DNA of 33,119 nucleotides from assembly GCF_019396355.1 (NCBI RefSeq), contig NZ_JAHKRK010000064.1:1-33119 (forward strand), given 5' to 3'. A program made the translations under genes and the position numbers. Each line of letters starts with the position of its first letter. Within the stretch, counting starts at the first letter, position 1. Shown piece after piece: positions 22,989 to 33,119 of this stretch. The DNA is from Pseudonocardia nigra (GTDB taxonomy: Bacteria; Actinomycetota; Actinomycetes; Mycobacteriales; Pseudonocardiaceae). Under the pieces are notes generated by a model that saw nothing but the letters and a program-made list of their open reading frames with translations, searched no databases and was not told where the DNA came from.

Positions 22989-24563
22989 CTACAGCCGGCT
23001 GAACGACTGCAGGATCGGCTCCCCGTCGGACCCGGTGCCTACCACGAACTCGTAGGGCTCGTTGGTGGTGTCGCCCTCGCGCCGGTCGAAGACGACGGTG
23101 GCCTCCACGGTGTTCTCCCCGGTCTGCCGCACGTTCTGCAGCGACACCGACTCCATGCCCCCGTAGAAGTTCTCGAAGCCCGACCGGCCGCCGGATGCCG
23201 CCTGGGCGGACGGGCTGAGCAGCGCGAACGCGGCGTCGGTGTTGCCCGGCAGCAGACCGTAGTAGTTCTGCACGAACGCCACCGGATCAGTGGCGGGCGG
23301 CGGCGGGGGCGGGGGCGCGCTGGTGGGCGCCGGGGTGGGCGACGGCGCGGCCGAGGTCGGCGCGGGCTGGGTGGTGGTGGGCGTCTGTGTGCTCGTGGGA
23401 GGCGCCGTGGTGGCCTCCGAGCTCGTGGGTGCCGGCGGGCTCGTGCTCGTGGCCGCGGGCGGCAGGGCCTGGTTCTCGCCCGGGTCGCCGCCGCCGCTGT
23501 TCGCGAGCGCCAGCGCCGTGATGGCGCCCCCGATCAGCAGCACCGCGAGCACCGCCGCGATGAGCAGCGGGGCGCGCCGACGGCGGTCGTCGGCGGCATC
23601 CCGGGCGGGCGCGGGCGCCGGGCGGGGTATGTCGGCCACGGTCGCGGGGCCGGAACCGGCAGCGGCAGCGACGGACCCGCCCATGACGGCCGTGGTGGCC
23701 GGGGCCGCCAGCCCGGACTCGCGACCCGAGGCCACGGCGGCGAGCGCATCCCTGGCCTGCGCGGCCGACGGCCGGTCGTCCGGCTCGATGCTCAGCAGCT
23801 TCATGATCACGCCGGTGAGCGGCCCGGCCTGCTCCGGCGGCCGGATCACGCCGGTGGCGACCTTGTGCAGCAGCGCGTACGCGTTGTCGTCCAGACCGAA
23901 GGGCGGGGTGCCCTCCACCGCGGCGTAGAGGGTGGCGCCGAGGGCGAAGACGTCGGACGCGGCGGTGGGGTCCTGCCCGCGCGCCACCTCCGGGGAGAGG
24001 AACGCGGGCGTGCCCGCGATCAGCCCGGTGCGGGTGAGCTGCACGTCGTCGACGGCGCGGGAGACCCCGAAGTCGGTGAGCTTGACGCGTCCGTCCTCGG
24101 CGATCAGCACGTTGCCCGGCTTGACGTCGCGGTGCACGACACCCGCGACGTGGGCGGCCGCGAGCCCGTCGGCCACCTGCCGGCCGATCTCGGCGACCTC
24201 GCGCGGCTCGAGCGAGCCCTTCTCCCCCAGGATCGCCGCCAGCGACCGGGACGGCAGGTACTCCATCACCAGCCACGGCCGGTCGTCGTGGACGACGACG
24301 TCGAACATGCTGATGACGTGCGGGTGCTGCAGCCGCGCGCCGATCCGGCCCTCCCGCAGGATCCGCTGGCGCGACTCCTCCAGGGCGGCCTCGGCCCCCG
24401 CGGTGGGCGTGACGGCGGCCGCGAGCAGCTCCTTCACCGCCACCGTCCGGTTCAGCAACTCGTCGGTGGCGCGCCACACCGCGCCCATGGCACCAGCACC
24501 GATCCGCTCGTCGAGACGGTATCGGTCTCCGACGCGGATCGGGCTGTCCTCGGGCGCGCTCAT
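22989..24563 (-). CDS. membrane Ser/Thr protein kinase with extracellular C-terminal domain
   Basis: A 524-residue Hanks-type (PknB-like) kinase. The cytoplasmic kinase domain (~16-280) has Lys44 (VAVKEL), HRD (144-146), KPGN, DFG (164-166) and SPEVARG. A single membrane helix spans 332-354, followed by a Pro/Thr-rich extracellular linker (~357-425) and a C-terminal globular domain (426-524) that looks NTF2/SnoaL-like (DPVAFVQNYYGLLPGNTDAAFALLSP...). No PASTA repeats are present. ATG 24563 is preferred over an upstream in-frame codon because a -10-like TACCCT lies 8 nt before it and residue MSAPEDSPIRVGDRYRL is a typical start. The wall-active glycosidase-Rpf gene lies upstream on the same strand, 109 bp away. 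The ligand of the outer domain is unknown. Confidence 0.93.
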   Translation of the reverse strand: MSAPEDSPIRVGDRYRLDERIGAGAMGAVWRATDELLNRTVAVKELLAAAVTPTAGAEAALEESRQRILREGRIGARLQHPHVISMFDVVVHDDRPWLVMEYLPSRSLAAILGEKGSLEPREVAEIGRQVADGLAAAHVAGVVHRDVKPGNVLIAEDGRVKLTDFGVSRAVDDVQLTRTGLIAGTPAFLSPEVARGQDPTAASDVFALGATLYAAVEGTPPFGLDDNAYALLHKVATGVIRPPEQAGPLTGVIMKLLSIEPDDRPSAAQARDALAAVASGRESGLAAPATTAVMGGSVAAAAGSGPATVADIPRPAPAPARDAADDRRRRAPLLIAAVLAVLLIGGAITALALANSGGGDPGENQALPPAATSTSPPAPTSSEATTAPPTSTQTPTTTQPAPTSAAPSPTPAPTSAPPPPPPPATDPVAFVQNYYGLLPGNTDAAFALLSPSAQAASGGRSGFENFYGGMESVSLQNVRQTGENTVEATVVFDRREGDTTNEPYEFVVGTGSDGEPILQSFSRL

Positions 24564-24571
24564 CACCCGCC

Positions 24572-24577
24572 AGGGTA
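24572..24577 (-). promoter_or_regulatory. -10-like hexamer of the kinase gene
   Basis: TACCCT on the minus strand lies 8 nt before the ATG at 24563, suggesting that the kinase has its own promoter independent of the upstream glycosidase gene. Confidence 0.4.
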
Positions 24578-24672
24578 GCGAGCCGGGGCGGGCCCCCGGT
24601 GCACACGGTGCGACCACGCACGCCGCGGGGATGTGGTGCTGGGCACGTTCGGCCCAACGGCGTCACCCAGGG

Positions 24673-26760
<2,088 letters not shown>

Positions 26761-26794
26761 TCATCCGGTCGGCTGCGGCGCTGGTCAGACCGGT

Positions 26795-26811
26795 GGTTCC
26801 GGTGAGGAACC
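26795..26811. repeat. short inverted repeat GGTTCC-N5-GGAACC
   Basis: This 6-bp perfect inverted repeat lies in the 233-bp region between the divergent glycosidase-Rpf and CBS genes. It could be an operator; no regulator is obvious. Nothing else clear is seen in this intergenic region. Confidence 0.35.
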
Positions 26812-26929
26812 CCGGTCGAGGGGAATTCACGACCGTGTACGCCGAACCCGGGTACGACCCTCGCGGAGCGCGCGGCATCGGAGGACCATGGGGGCACGGT
26901 CAGCGCAGCGAGCACCAAGGGGAGAGCGA

Positions 26930-27364
26930 ATGAAGATCGCAGACATCCTCGGCAGCAAGGGACGCAACGTTCACACCGTTCTGCCGTGGCTCACGGTCGC
27001 GGAGGTCGTCGACCGGCTGAATCGGCACCGGGTGGGCGCTGTCCTCGTGTGCGACGAGAACCGGGCGATCCGCGGGATCGTCTCCGAGCGCGACATCGTG
27101 CGCGCGCTCGGCAAGTACGGCTCCGACCTGCTCGGCAAGCCGGTGAGCGAGGTGATGACCCCGCACGTGGAGACGTGCGAGCCGGACGAGACCGTGGCCC
27201 ACGCGATGGCCCGGATGACGTTCGGTCGCTACCGCCACCTGCCGGTGGTGGTGGACGGCGCGCTGGTCGGGCTGGTCAGCATCGGCGACCTCGTCAAGCA
27301 CCGGGTGCGCGAGATGGAGCTGGAGACCGGGGTGCTGCGCGACCGGGTGATCGCCCGGTACTGA
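26930..27364 (+). CDS. CBS-domain pair protein
   Basis: A 144-residue protein made only of two CBS motifs (about 8-60 and 75-130), the Bateman module that binds adenosine nucleotides such as AMP, ATP or NADH. Typical segments are NRHRVGAVLVCDENRAIRGIVSERDIVRALG, VMTPHVETCEPDETVAHAMARMTFGRYRHLPVVVDGALVGLVSIGDLVKHRV. It resembles stress-related actinobacterial and plant-mitochondrial-type CBS proteins. ATG 26930 has a strong GGGGAGAG Shine-Dalgarno 4-5 nt upstream. It is monocistronic and ends 12 bases before a large palindrome shared with the convergent gene. Its partner protein is unknown. Confidence 0.93.
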   Translation: MKIADILGSKGRNVHTVLPWLTVAEVVDRLNRHRVGAVLVCDENRAIRGIVSERDIVRALGKYGSDLLGKPVSEVMTPHVETCEPDETVAHAMARMTFGRYRHLPVVVDGALVGLVSIGDLVKHRVREMELETGVLRDRVIARY

Positions 27365-27376
27365 GCGGCGCACCGA

Positions 27377-27431
27377 TTGCAGCAAAGCCACTTTCACGCA
27401 ACGGGATGGCATGAAAGTGGCTTTGCTGCAA
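27377..27431. repeat. perfect palindrome, 20-bp arms, AAAGCCAC-core family (copy 2)
   Basis: Arms 27377-27396 and 27412-27431 are exact reverse complements around a 15-nt loop. They share AAAGCCAC / GTGGCTTT with copy 1 but differ elsewhere. Here the element fills the gap between two convergent genes and could act as a bidirectional terminator; no long T-tract follows. Confidence 0.85.
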
Positions 27432-27442
27432 CGTGGACGGGC

Positions 27443-28057
27443 TCAGTCGAACTGCGGGTCCTCGGTGCGCGTCCGCTTCAGCTCGAAGAAGTGCGGGTAG
27501 GCGGCGAGCAGTCGCGCGCCGTCGAAGACCTTGCCCGCATCCTCGCCGCGGGGGATCCGCGACAGCACCGGCCCGAAGAACGCCACGCCGTCGACGTGGA
27601 TCGTCGGCGTGCCGACGTCGAGGCCGACGGGCTCCATGCCCCGGTTGTGGCTCGCGCGGAGCTCGTCGTCGAACGCGGTGCTCGTGGCGGCGTCGGCGAG
27701 CTCGGCGGGCAGGTCGAGCTCCGCCAGCGCCTCCTTGACCACCACGTCGAAGTCCTTGTTGCCCTGGTCGTGGATCCGGGTGCCGAGCGCGGTGTAGAGC
27801 GGCTCGAGGATCTCCGGCCCCTTCTCCCGGGCGGCGGCGATCGCGACGCGCACCGGTCCCCAGGCCTTGTCCATCGTCCTGCGGTAGTCGTCCGGCAGGT
27901 CCCGTCCCTCGTTGAGCACGGAGAGGCTCATGACGTGCCAGTTGATCTCGACGTCGCGCACCTCGCGGACCTCGAGCATCCAGCGCGAGGTGATCCAGGC
28001 CCACGGGCACAGCGGGTCGAACCAGAAGTCGACGCGGGCGGTCTCGGTGCTCGCCAT
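27443..28057 (-). CDS. mycothiol-dependent nitroreductase Rv2466c-like DsbA-family protein
   Basis: A 204-residue thioredoxin-fold protein highly similar to Mycobacterium tuberculosis Rv2466c, a mycothiol-dependent reductase that acts in oxidative stress and reduces nitro prodrugs. Conserved stretches include [72 protein letters not shown] and the ending [17 protein letters not shown]. The active site reads CPWA: the nucleophilic Cys is kept, while the resolving Cys of Rv2466c (CPWC) is Ala, favouring a monothiol mechanism using mycothiol. The ATG 28057 has GGAAGGGAAG upstream. It implies that the host makes mycothiol. It is divergent from pepN and convergent with the CBS gene. Confidence 0.94.
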   Translation of the reverse strand: MASTETARVDFWFDPLCPWAWITSRWMLEVREVRDVEINWHVMSLSVLNEGRDLPDDYRRTMDKAWGPVRVAIAAAREKGPEILEPLYTALGTRIHDQGNKDFDVVVKEALAELDLPAELADAATSTAFDDELRASHNRGMEPVGLDVGTPTIHVDGVAFFGPVLSRIPRGEDAGKVFDGARLLAAYPHFFELKRTRTEDPQFD

Positions 28058-28110
28058 TGGCACTTCCCTTCCTTGAAGACTCATGAATCGGCTCTCCGGT
28101 GCAACCCGCC

Positions 28111-28141
28111 CCCGCCGCGCCGTGTTCCCGCGGCGGGTTTT
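28111..28141 (+). terminator. intrinsic-terminator-like hairpin upstream of pepN
   Basis: CCCGCCGCG (28111-28119) pairs with CGCGGCGGG (28129-28137), with a 9-nt loop and a following TTTT. On the minus strand no T-tract follows. It sits between divergent genes ahead of pepN. A competing stem AACCCGCC (28103-28110) with GGCGGGTT (28132-28139) is also possible. Confidence 0.5.
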
Positions 28142-28212
28142 CGTCGGCGTCCGGCACGGGCACGTGGTTGGATCGGCAGCCATCCCCCCGGAAGAAGGAG
28201 TCCCGAGACCGC

Positions 28213-30762
28213 ATGGCCCCGCCCAACCTGACCCGCACCGACGCCGAGCGGCGGGCCGCGCTGCTGGAGGTCGCCGACTACGCGGTCGAGCTCGACCTCA
28301 CCGACGGCGGCAAGCCCGGCGACGCGACGTTCGCCACCATCACGACCGTGCGCTTCCGCTGCACCGATCCCGGTGCCGCGAGCTGGATCGACTTCGCGGG
28401 CGCCGAGGTCGCCTCCGCCACCCTCAACGGCCAGCCGCTCGACGTCTCCGGCTACCGCGAGGAGGACGGGATCGCGCTGCCGGCCCTGGCCGCGGAGAAC
28501 GAGCTGCGCGTCGAGGCGACCGGCCGGTACATGAACACCGGCGAGGGGCTGCACCGGTTCGTCGACCCGGTCGACGTTGCCGTGTACCTCTACTCGCAGT
28601 TCGAGACGGCCGACGCCAAGCGCCTGTTCGCCTGCTTCGACCAGCCCGACCTCAAGGCGCGCTACACGCTCACGGTCACCGCGCCCGCCGACTGGGAGGT
28701 CGTATCGAACGCCGCGGTCGCCGAGACCGGCGAGGGCACCGGCGGCGCCGCGGTGCACCGGTTCGCCACCAGCGAGATCATGAGCACCTACCTGGTTGCG
28801 CTGATCGCGGGCCCGTACGCGGTGTGGCGCGACGAGCACGACGGCATCCCGCTGGGGATCTTCTGCCGCGCGTCGCTGGCCCCCCACATGGACGCCGAGC
28901 GGCTGTTCACCGAGACCAAGCAGGGCTTCGACTTCTACCACCGCAACTTCGGCGTGCGGTACCCGTTCGGCAAGTACGACCAGCTCTTCGTGCCGGAGTT
29001 CAACGCGGGCGCGATGGAGAACGCCGGCGCCGTGACGTTCCTGGAGGACTACGTCTTCCGGTCCCGCGTCACCCGCTTCCTCTACGAGCGCCGCGCCGAG
29101 ACCGTGCTGCACGAGATGGCGCACATGTGGTTCGGCGACCTCGTCACGATGCGCTGGTGGGACGACCTGTGGCTGAACGAGTCGTTCGCCACCTGGGCGT
29201 CGGTGCTGTGCCAGGCCGAGGCCACCGAGTACACGGAGGCCTGGACGACGTTCGCGAACGTCGAGAAGTCGTGGGCCTACCGGCAGGACCAGCTGCCGTC
29301 GACGCACCCGGTGGCGGCCGACATCCCCGACCTGCAGGCCGTCGAGGTCAACTTCGACGGGATTACCTACGCCAAGGGCGCGTCGGTGCTCAAGCAGCTG
29401 GTCGCGTACGTCGGGCTGGAGCCGTTCCTGGCGGGGCTGCGGAGCTACTTCGAGGCGCACGCGTGGGGCAACGCCACGTTCGACGACCTGCTCGGCGCGT
29501 TGGAGAAGGCCTCGGGCCGCGACCTGTCCGGGTGGGGCGCCCAGTGGCTGCGCACCACGGGGCTGAACCTGCTGCGCCCGTCGTTCGACATCGACGGCAG
29601 CGGGGCGTTCACGCGCTTCGAGGTGGTCCAGGGCGGCGCCCGGCCGGGCGCGGGTGAGCTGCGCACGCACCGGATCGCCGTGGGCGTCTACGACGACCAG
29701 GACGGCAAGCTGGTGCGGACCCACCGCGTCGAGGTCGACGTGGCGGGCGAGCGCACCGCGGTGCCCGAGCTGGTGGGGGTGTCGCGGGGCCGGCTCGTGC
29801 TGGTCAACGACGACGACCTCACCTACTGCGCGCTGCGGCTCGACCCGGGTTCGCTCGCCACGCTCGTCGACCGGATCGGCGACATCGCCGAGCCGCTGCC
29901 GCGCACGCTGTGCTGGTCGGCGGCCTGGGAGATGACGCGGGAGGCCGAGCTCAAGGCACGCGACTTCACCACGCTGGTGGCGGGCGGCTTCGGCGCGGAG
30001 ACCGAGATCGGCGTGGTGCAGCGGCTGCTGCTGCAGGCCCAGACCGCCGTGGCGTCCTACGCCGACGAGCAGTGGGCCGCCGAGCGGGGCTGGCCGCTGC
30101 TGGTCGACGCCCTCCGGTTCTACCTCGACACCGCTCCCGCCGGTTCCGACGCCCAGCTGGCGGGAGTCAACGCCCTCGCGGCGAGCGTGCTGCCGGACAA
30201 CGTGGTGCAGCAGATGCGCGGCTGGCTGCTCGACGTCGACGTGCCCGACGGGCTGACGATGGACACCGACCTGCGCTGGCGGCTGCTGCACGCGCTCGTC
30301 GCCCACGGGGCCGCCGGTGAGACCGACATCGCCGAGGAGCTGGAGCGCGACCCGACGTCCACCGGCCAGCGGCAGGCCGAGCGCGCCAGGGCGCTCGTGC
30401 CCACCGCCGAGGCGAAGGAACGCGCCTGGGTGCGGGCCGTGCACGACGACGACATCCCCAACGCCGTGCAGGAAGCGATCATCAGCGGGTTCGGCCACCC
30501 CGGGCAGCGCGCGCTGCTCGGCGGGTACGTCGAGCGCTACTTCGCCGAGGTCGCCGAGGTCTGGTCACGGCGCACCAGCGAGCGGGCCCAGTCGGTCGTG
30601 GTCGGGCTGTTCCCGTCCTGGGCCGTGGAGAAGCCGACGGTCGACGCCGCCGACGTGTGGCTCGCCGACGAGTCGCACCCGCCCGCCCTGCGCAGGCTCG
30701 TGTCCGAGGGGCGCGCCGGGATCGTGCGGGCGCTGGGGGCGCGGGAGTTCGACCGGTCGTAG
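28213..30762 (+). CDS. pepN: aminopeptidase N, M1 family
   Basis: An 849-residue zinc aminopeptidase that removes N-terminal residues from peptides in the cytoplasm. The exopeptidase motif GAMEN is at 266-270. The zinc site is HEMAH (His300, Glu301, His304) with the third ligand Glu323 in LNESF. The N-terminal beta domain ([20 protein letters not shown]), catalytic domain and C-terminal ERAP1-like helical domain are all present, and the length is normal for actinobacterial PepN. ATG 28213 gives the family-typical start [15 protein letters not shown]; the nearest purine-rich ribosome site (GAAGGAG) is 12 nt away, somewhat far. It stands alone, divergent from the Rv2466c homolog, and is preceded by a terminator-like hairpin. 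Confidence 0.96.
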   Translation: MAPPNLTRTDAERRAALLEVADYAVELDLTDGGKPGDATFATITTVRFRCTDPGAASWIDFAGAEVASATLNGQPLDVSGYREEDGIALPALAAENELRVEATGRYMNTGEGLHRFVDPVDVAVYLYSQFETADAKRLFACFDQPDLKARYTLTVTAPADWEVVSNAAVAETGEGTGGAAVHRFATSEIMSTYLVALIAGPYAVWRDEHDGIPLGIFCRASLAPHMDAERLFTETKQGFDFYHRNFGVRYPFGKYDQLFVPEFNAGAMENAGAVTFLEDYVFRSRVTRFLYERRAETVLHEMAHMWFGDLVTMRWWDDLWLNESFATWASVLCQAEATEYTEAWTTFANVEKSWAYRQDQLPSTHPVAADIPDLQAVEVNFDGITYAKGASVLKQLVAYVGLEPFLAGLRSYFEAHAWGNATFDDLLGALEKASGRDLSGWGAQWLRTTGLNLLRPSFDIDGSGAFTRFEVVQGGARPGAGELRTHRIAVGVYDDQDGKLVRTHRVEVDVAGERTAVPELVGVSRGRLVLVNDDDLTYCALRLDPGSLATLVDRIGDIAEPLPRTLCWSAAWEMTREAELKARDFTTLVAGGFGAETEIGVVQRLLLQAQTAVASYADEQWAAERGWPLLVDALRFYLDTAPAGSDAQLAGVNALAASVLPDNVVQQMRGWLLDVDVPDGLTMDTDLRWRLLHALVAHGAAGETDIAEELERDPTSTGQRQAERARALVPTAEAKERAWVRAVHDDDIPNAVQEAIISGFGHPGQRALLGGYVERYFAEVAEVWSRRTSERAQSVVVGLFPSWAVEKPTVDAADVWLADESHPPALRRLVSEGRAGIVRALGAREFDRS

Positions 30763-30901
30763 GGCCGGTCGGAGACGATGGCGAGCAGCGCGACCGAGCA
30801 GCGGGTGGCCGCGCTGCCGCCTCCCGTCCGGCGCCCGGCGGCGGTGCTGGCTGGGCACCACGCTGGCGATCGATCCGATCGCCGAGCGGCGCCGCAGACC
30901 T

Positions 30902-30920
30902 GCCTGAGCCGTCAGGCTTT
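30902..30920 (+). terminator. weak terminator-like hairpin after pepN
   Basis: GCCTGA (30902-30907) pairs with TCAGGC (30912-30917) around GCCG, followed by TTT. It lies 140 bases past the pepN stop, in a 246-bp gap in which I recognise no gene. Confidence 0.35.
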
Positions 30921-31008
30921 ACCACCCGCTTGCCCTCGCGTGTCCTGCCGCTGACGCTCGGGTACCTACCATTCGGGGTACGCACAGACGACGAACGGGG
31001 CGATCACG

Positions 31009-31503
31009 ATGGACCTTCGCTTCGCGGTGTTCGACCTCATCGCCCGGGACACCGGCCTGAGGGCGCTTCTGGTGAACTACGCCGACCGCGTCGAGGGCGG
31101 TCGGTCGCAGGACGGGACTGCGGCCGATGCGTGCTTCCTCGTGCTGGAGTGGACCGACAACGGGGCGGCGGACGCCCCGGCCGGCTCCCAGCTGCTGACG
31201 GCCCGTGCGCACCTGCCCCGTCATCGCGCGGGTGAACGGCTGTTCCTCGACTTCGTGCTCGAACGGCTGCGGGCGGCCCTGGCCGTGGGCGCGGCGAACG
31301 GGCCGCTCGAGATCAGGTTCCTGGGGGCGTCGCGCGAGTCCCTCGACGAGGACGCCGACACGATCACCAAGGCCGGCACGTTCGAGGTCGCGCCCGCGCC
31401 GCGGCAGTCGCCGGGCGAAGCCCTGCTCGAGCTGGCGCCGTGGCCCGCGGACGGGCCGCGTGATCCCCAGGCACGCAGGGGTGCCACCTCCGGCATGAAT
31501 TGA
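31009..31503 (+). CDS. hypothetical protein
   Basis: A 164-residue protein I do not recognise. It begins MDLRFAVFDLIARDTGLRALLVNYADRV, has a central beta-rich stretch (DACFLVLEWTDNG...QLLTARAHLPRHRAGERLFLDFVLERLRAALA) and an Ala/Pro-rich tail. The central part, with a carboxylate-rich 'LTARAHLPR' strand followed by a long helix, loosely recalls phage tail-terminator-type proteins. This is only a resemblance. No signal peptide or membrane segment is seen. The ATG 31009 has GGGGCGAT upstream, a modest ribosome site. Neighbours are pepN upstream and an orphan sensor kinase downstream, with no other phage genes. Confidence 0.7.
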   Translation: MDLRFAVFDLIARDTGLRALLVNYADRVEGGRSQDGTAADACFLVLEWTDNGAADAPAGSQLLTARAHLPRHRAGERLFLDFVLERLRAALAVGAANGPLEIRFLGASRESLDEDADTITKAGTFEVAPAPRQSPGEALLELAPWPADGPRDPQARRGATSGMN

Positions 31504-31557
31504 CGAGCGCCTGCGGCGGGAGTGACGCCGCTCGTGGGACGCGTCATCCTGGTGCGC

Positions 31558-31593
31558 CACCGAGTACTGGGGCACCACCGAGTACTGGGGCAC
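31558..31593. repeat. two tandem 18-bp repeats upstream of the sensor kinase
   Basis: CACCGAGTACTGGGGCAC occurs twice in direct succession (31558-31575, 31576-31593), followed by a partial CACCG. Each unit carries the palindromic AGTACT core. The pair ends 43 bases before the kinase GTG, a suitable place for a regulator site. Confidence 0.7.
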
Positions 31594-31636
31594 CACCGGG
31601 CGTGGTGGCCGTGGCGGCCGCGGAACGGAGGCGCTC

Positions 31637-32977
31637 GTGCGCACACGAATCATCGGAGTGGCGGTCTGGGCCTCCGTTCTCGCCATCGTCCTCTTCGGGG
31701 TGCCACTCGGCATCGGCGTGTACCAGTACGCGATGCAGGTTCAGCACAACGAGCTGGCGCGCACCGCGGCGGGAGTCGCGATCAGGGTGGCCGAGGACGT
31801 CTCCGACGGCGAGCGGTTCAGGGACGTCGACCGCCCCGGGCCGACCCTGGTGACCGTCTACGACGACGACGGCGATCGGCTGGCCGGCCCCGGCCCCCGC
31901 GAGGGCGGGCCGGAGGTCGCCCGCGCGCTCGCGGGCCGGGTGGGAACCGACACCGACGGCGACGAGCTCGTGGCGGTCGTACCGGTCACCTACGAGAACG
32001 AGGTGATCGGCGCGGTGTGGGCCACCACTCCACGCAACGCCGTCCTCCAGCGCGTGGCGCCAGTGTGGGTGGCGATGGCTGTGCTCGCCGCGCTGGCCCT
32101 GGCCGCCGCGGGGCTCGTCGGACGCCGACAGGCGCGCCGGCTGGCGCGGCCGCTGGAGGACCTGGCCGTCGCCGCGCGCCGGCTGGGCGAGGGCGACTTC
32201 AGCGTGCGCACGACGCCGGGCGGGGTCGCGGAGATCGATTCGGTCGGGTCGGCGCTCGACCACACCGCCGGCCGTCTGGACGATCTGCTCGCCAGGGAAC
32301 GCGCGTTCTCCGCCGATGCCTCCCACCAGCTGCGCACGCCGCTCGCAGGCCTGCGGATGCGCCTCGAAGCCGCCCTCGAGTTCCCGGACCAGGATCTCCG
32401 GGGCGCGATCGCCGCGAGCCTCGTCGACGCGGATCGGCTCGAGGCGACGATCGAGGAGTTGCTCGCCCTCGCCCACGACCGGCAAGCCGCCCGGGCCGAC
32501 CGGATCGACCTGCGAGACCTGCTGGGCGAGATGTCGCCGGAGTGGCGCGGGCGCCTCGAGCTGCAGGGACGCGGCCTGGGCCTGCACGTCGAGCCGGGTG
32601 CGCCGGACCCCCGCGCGTCGGTGGCGGCGGTCCGGCAGGTTCTCGCGGTGCTGGTGGACAACGCGACGGCGCACGGCGCGGGCACCGTGACGGTGACCGT
32701 CCGCGAGGTCCCCGACGCCGTGGCGATCGACGTCTCCGACGAGGGGGCCGGCGTGCACGAGTCCGAGGGTGTTCTGTTCGCCCGGCGGGCCGACCGGCGC
32801 AACGGGCACGGGATCGGCCTGGCGCTGGCGCGCCGCCTCGCGGAGGCGGAGGACGGCCGGTTGGAGCTGACCCGGCGCACCCCCCCGATCTTCACCCTCC
32901 TGCTGCCGCAGGCGGTCGGCGACACCGCGGCTCTGCGGCCGTTGACCGGTGTCGCCGTGGCCGACGCGCCGGGCTGA
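31637..32977 (+). CDS. sensor histidine kinase
   Basis: A 446-residue membrane histidine kinase. TM1 lies at about 6-30, an extracellular sensor of ~105 residues follows, TM2 is at about 137-160, then a HAMP domain (~160-212). The dimerisation/phosphoacceptor box FSADASHQLRTPLAGLRMRL has His230. The ATPase domain shows the N box LVDNATAHGAG, G1 DEGAGV and G2 GHGIGLALARRLAEAEDGRLEL. The start is GTG 31637 with GGAGG 5 nt upstream. No response regulator gene is adjacent: upstream is an unrelated hypothetical gene and downstream is a convergent gene, so it appears to be an orphan. The signal sensed is unknown. Tandem 18-bp repeats sit in its promoter region. Confidence 0.93.
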   Translation: MRTRIIGVAVWASVLAIVLFGVPLGIGVYQYAMQVQHNELARTAAGVAIRVAEDVSDGERFRDVDRPGPTLVTVYDDDGDRLAGPGPREGGPEVARALAGRVGTDTDGDELVAVVPVTYENEVIGAVWATTPRNAVLQRVAPVWVAMAVLAALALAAAGLVGRRQARRLARPLEDLAVAARRLGEGDFSVRTTPGGVAEIDSVGSALDHTAGRLDDLLARERAFSADASHQLRTPLAGLRMRLEAALEFPDQDLRGAIAASLVDADRLEATIEELLALAHDRQAARADRIDLRDLLGEMSPEWRGRLELQGRGLGLHVEPGAPDPRASVAAVRQVLAVLVDNATAHGAGTVTVTVREVPDAVAIDVSDEGAGVHESEGVLFARRADRRNGHGIGLALARRLAEAEDGRLELTRRTPPIFTLLLPQAVGDTAALRPLTGVAVADAPG

Positions 32978-32982
32978 GCCGC

Positions 32983-33119
32983 TCACCCGTGCCGGCGCAG
33001 CTCGTGGAAGAAGTCCTCGACGACGTGCAGCTCACCGGAGCGCGCCACCTCGTCGTAGACGTGTTTGCCGACCGCCAGGTCGAGCACGCCCAGACCGAAC
33101 GGCGAGAACACCACCGGCC
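32983..33119 (-). CDS. ornithine cyclodeaminase / SbnB-like protein (partial)
   Basis: Only the C-terminal ~44 residues are in the window, reading PVVFSPFGLGVLDLAVGKHVYDEVARSGELHVVEDFFHELRRHG. The 'SPFGLGVLDLA' segment is typical of the C terminus of ornithine cyclodeaminase-like enzymes and of SbnB, which makes 2,3-diaminopropionate precursors for siderophores and antibiotics. The stop lies 5 bases past the convergent kinase gene. Which member it is cannot be decided from the tail. Confidence 0.7.
   Translation of the reverse strand, partial: PVVFSPFGLGVLDLAVGKHVYDEVARSGELHVVEDFFHELRRHG

Noticed and set aside
30778..30954. 58-codon open frame between pepN and the hypothetical gene
   Set aside because: There is no ribosome site, no recognisable domain, Arg/Pro-rich composition typical of chance frames, and it runs through a hairpin.

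Overview
The window is very GC-rich DNA with dense gene packing, frequent GTG starts and several short gaps or overlaps between genes. It contains a close homolog of the mycothiol-dependent nitroreductase Rv2466c, an Rpf domain, a Ser/Thr kinase with an extracellular domain, and an LLM-type (possibly F420-dependent) oxidoreductase. These point to a mycothiol-producing actinobacterium, most likely Pseudonocardiaceae or a near relative; the family-level call is inference. I see no rRNA, tRNA, CRISPR array, insertion sequence or prophage block. No stretch over 300 bases lacks a gene.

Region 1 (1-11607) has a molybdenum/tungsten-cofactor theme. It opens with the 3' end of a MobA-like nucleotidyltransferase fused to a MoaD/ThiS-like sulfur carrier ending in Gly-Gly. 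A tungsten-type aldehyde:ferredoxin oxidoreductase follows, then a convergent Nramp-like transporter with altered metal-site residues. Next is an ABC exporter behind a promoter with the 19-bp spacer typical of MerR regulators. Two MoeA paralogs follow, the second carrying a C-terminal periplasmic-binding-protein-like domain. Between them lie a frameshifted FAD oxidoreductase and a divergent WYL regulator that share a palindromic operator candidate.

Region 2 (11654-18347) holds an epoxide hydrolase, a ComB-like 2-phosphosulfolactate phosphatase, a metallo-beta-lactamase-fold hydrolase, a TenA protein lacking the active-site Cys, and a GCS2 / circularly permuted ATP-grasp fusion whose start overlaps the TenA stop. 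A Phd/VapC toxin-antitoxin pair with a recognisable promoter-operator follows.

Region 3 (18358-24563) has an LLM oxidoreductase facing an asparagine-synthase-like amidotransferase of the N-acetylglutaminylglutamine amide type, which is coupled to an S9 peptidase. The kinase with an extracellular sensor-like domain converges on the peptidase gene. A perfect 22-bp-arm palindrome lies between the LLM and amidotransferase genes.

Region 4 (24673-33119) contains a secreted DUF4038-type glycosidase fused to a C-terminal Rpf domain, a CBS-pair protein, a second large palindrome sharing its core with the first, the Rv2466c homolog, aminopeptidase N, an unknown protein, an orphan sensor kinase and the tail of an ornithine-cyclodeaminase/SbnB-like gene. 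The most interesting items are the tungsten-enzyme locus with the MobA-MoaD fusion, the glycosidase-Rpf fusion, the non-standard amidotransferase-peptidase pair with a peptide-ligase-like operon nearby, and the paired palindromes. Many genes carry a -10-like hexamer 6-8 nt before the start codon, suggesting leaderless transcripts.
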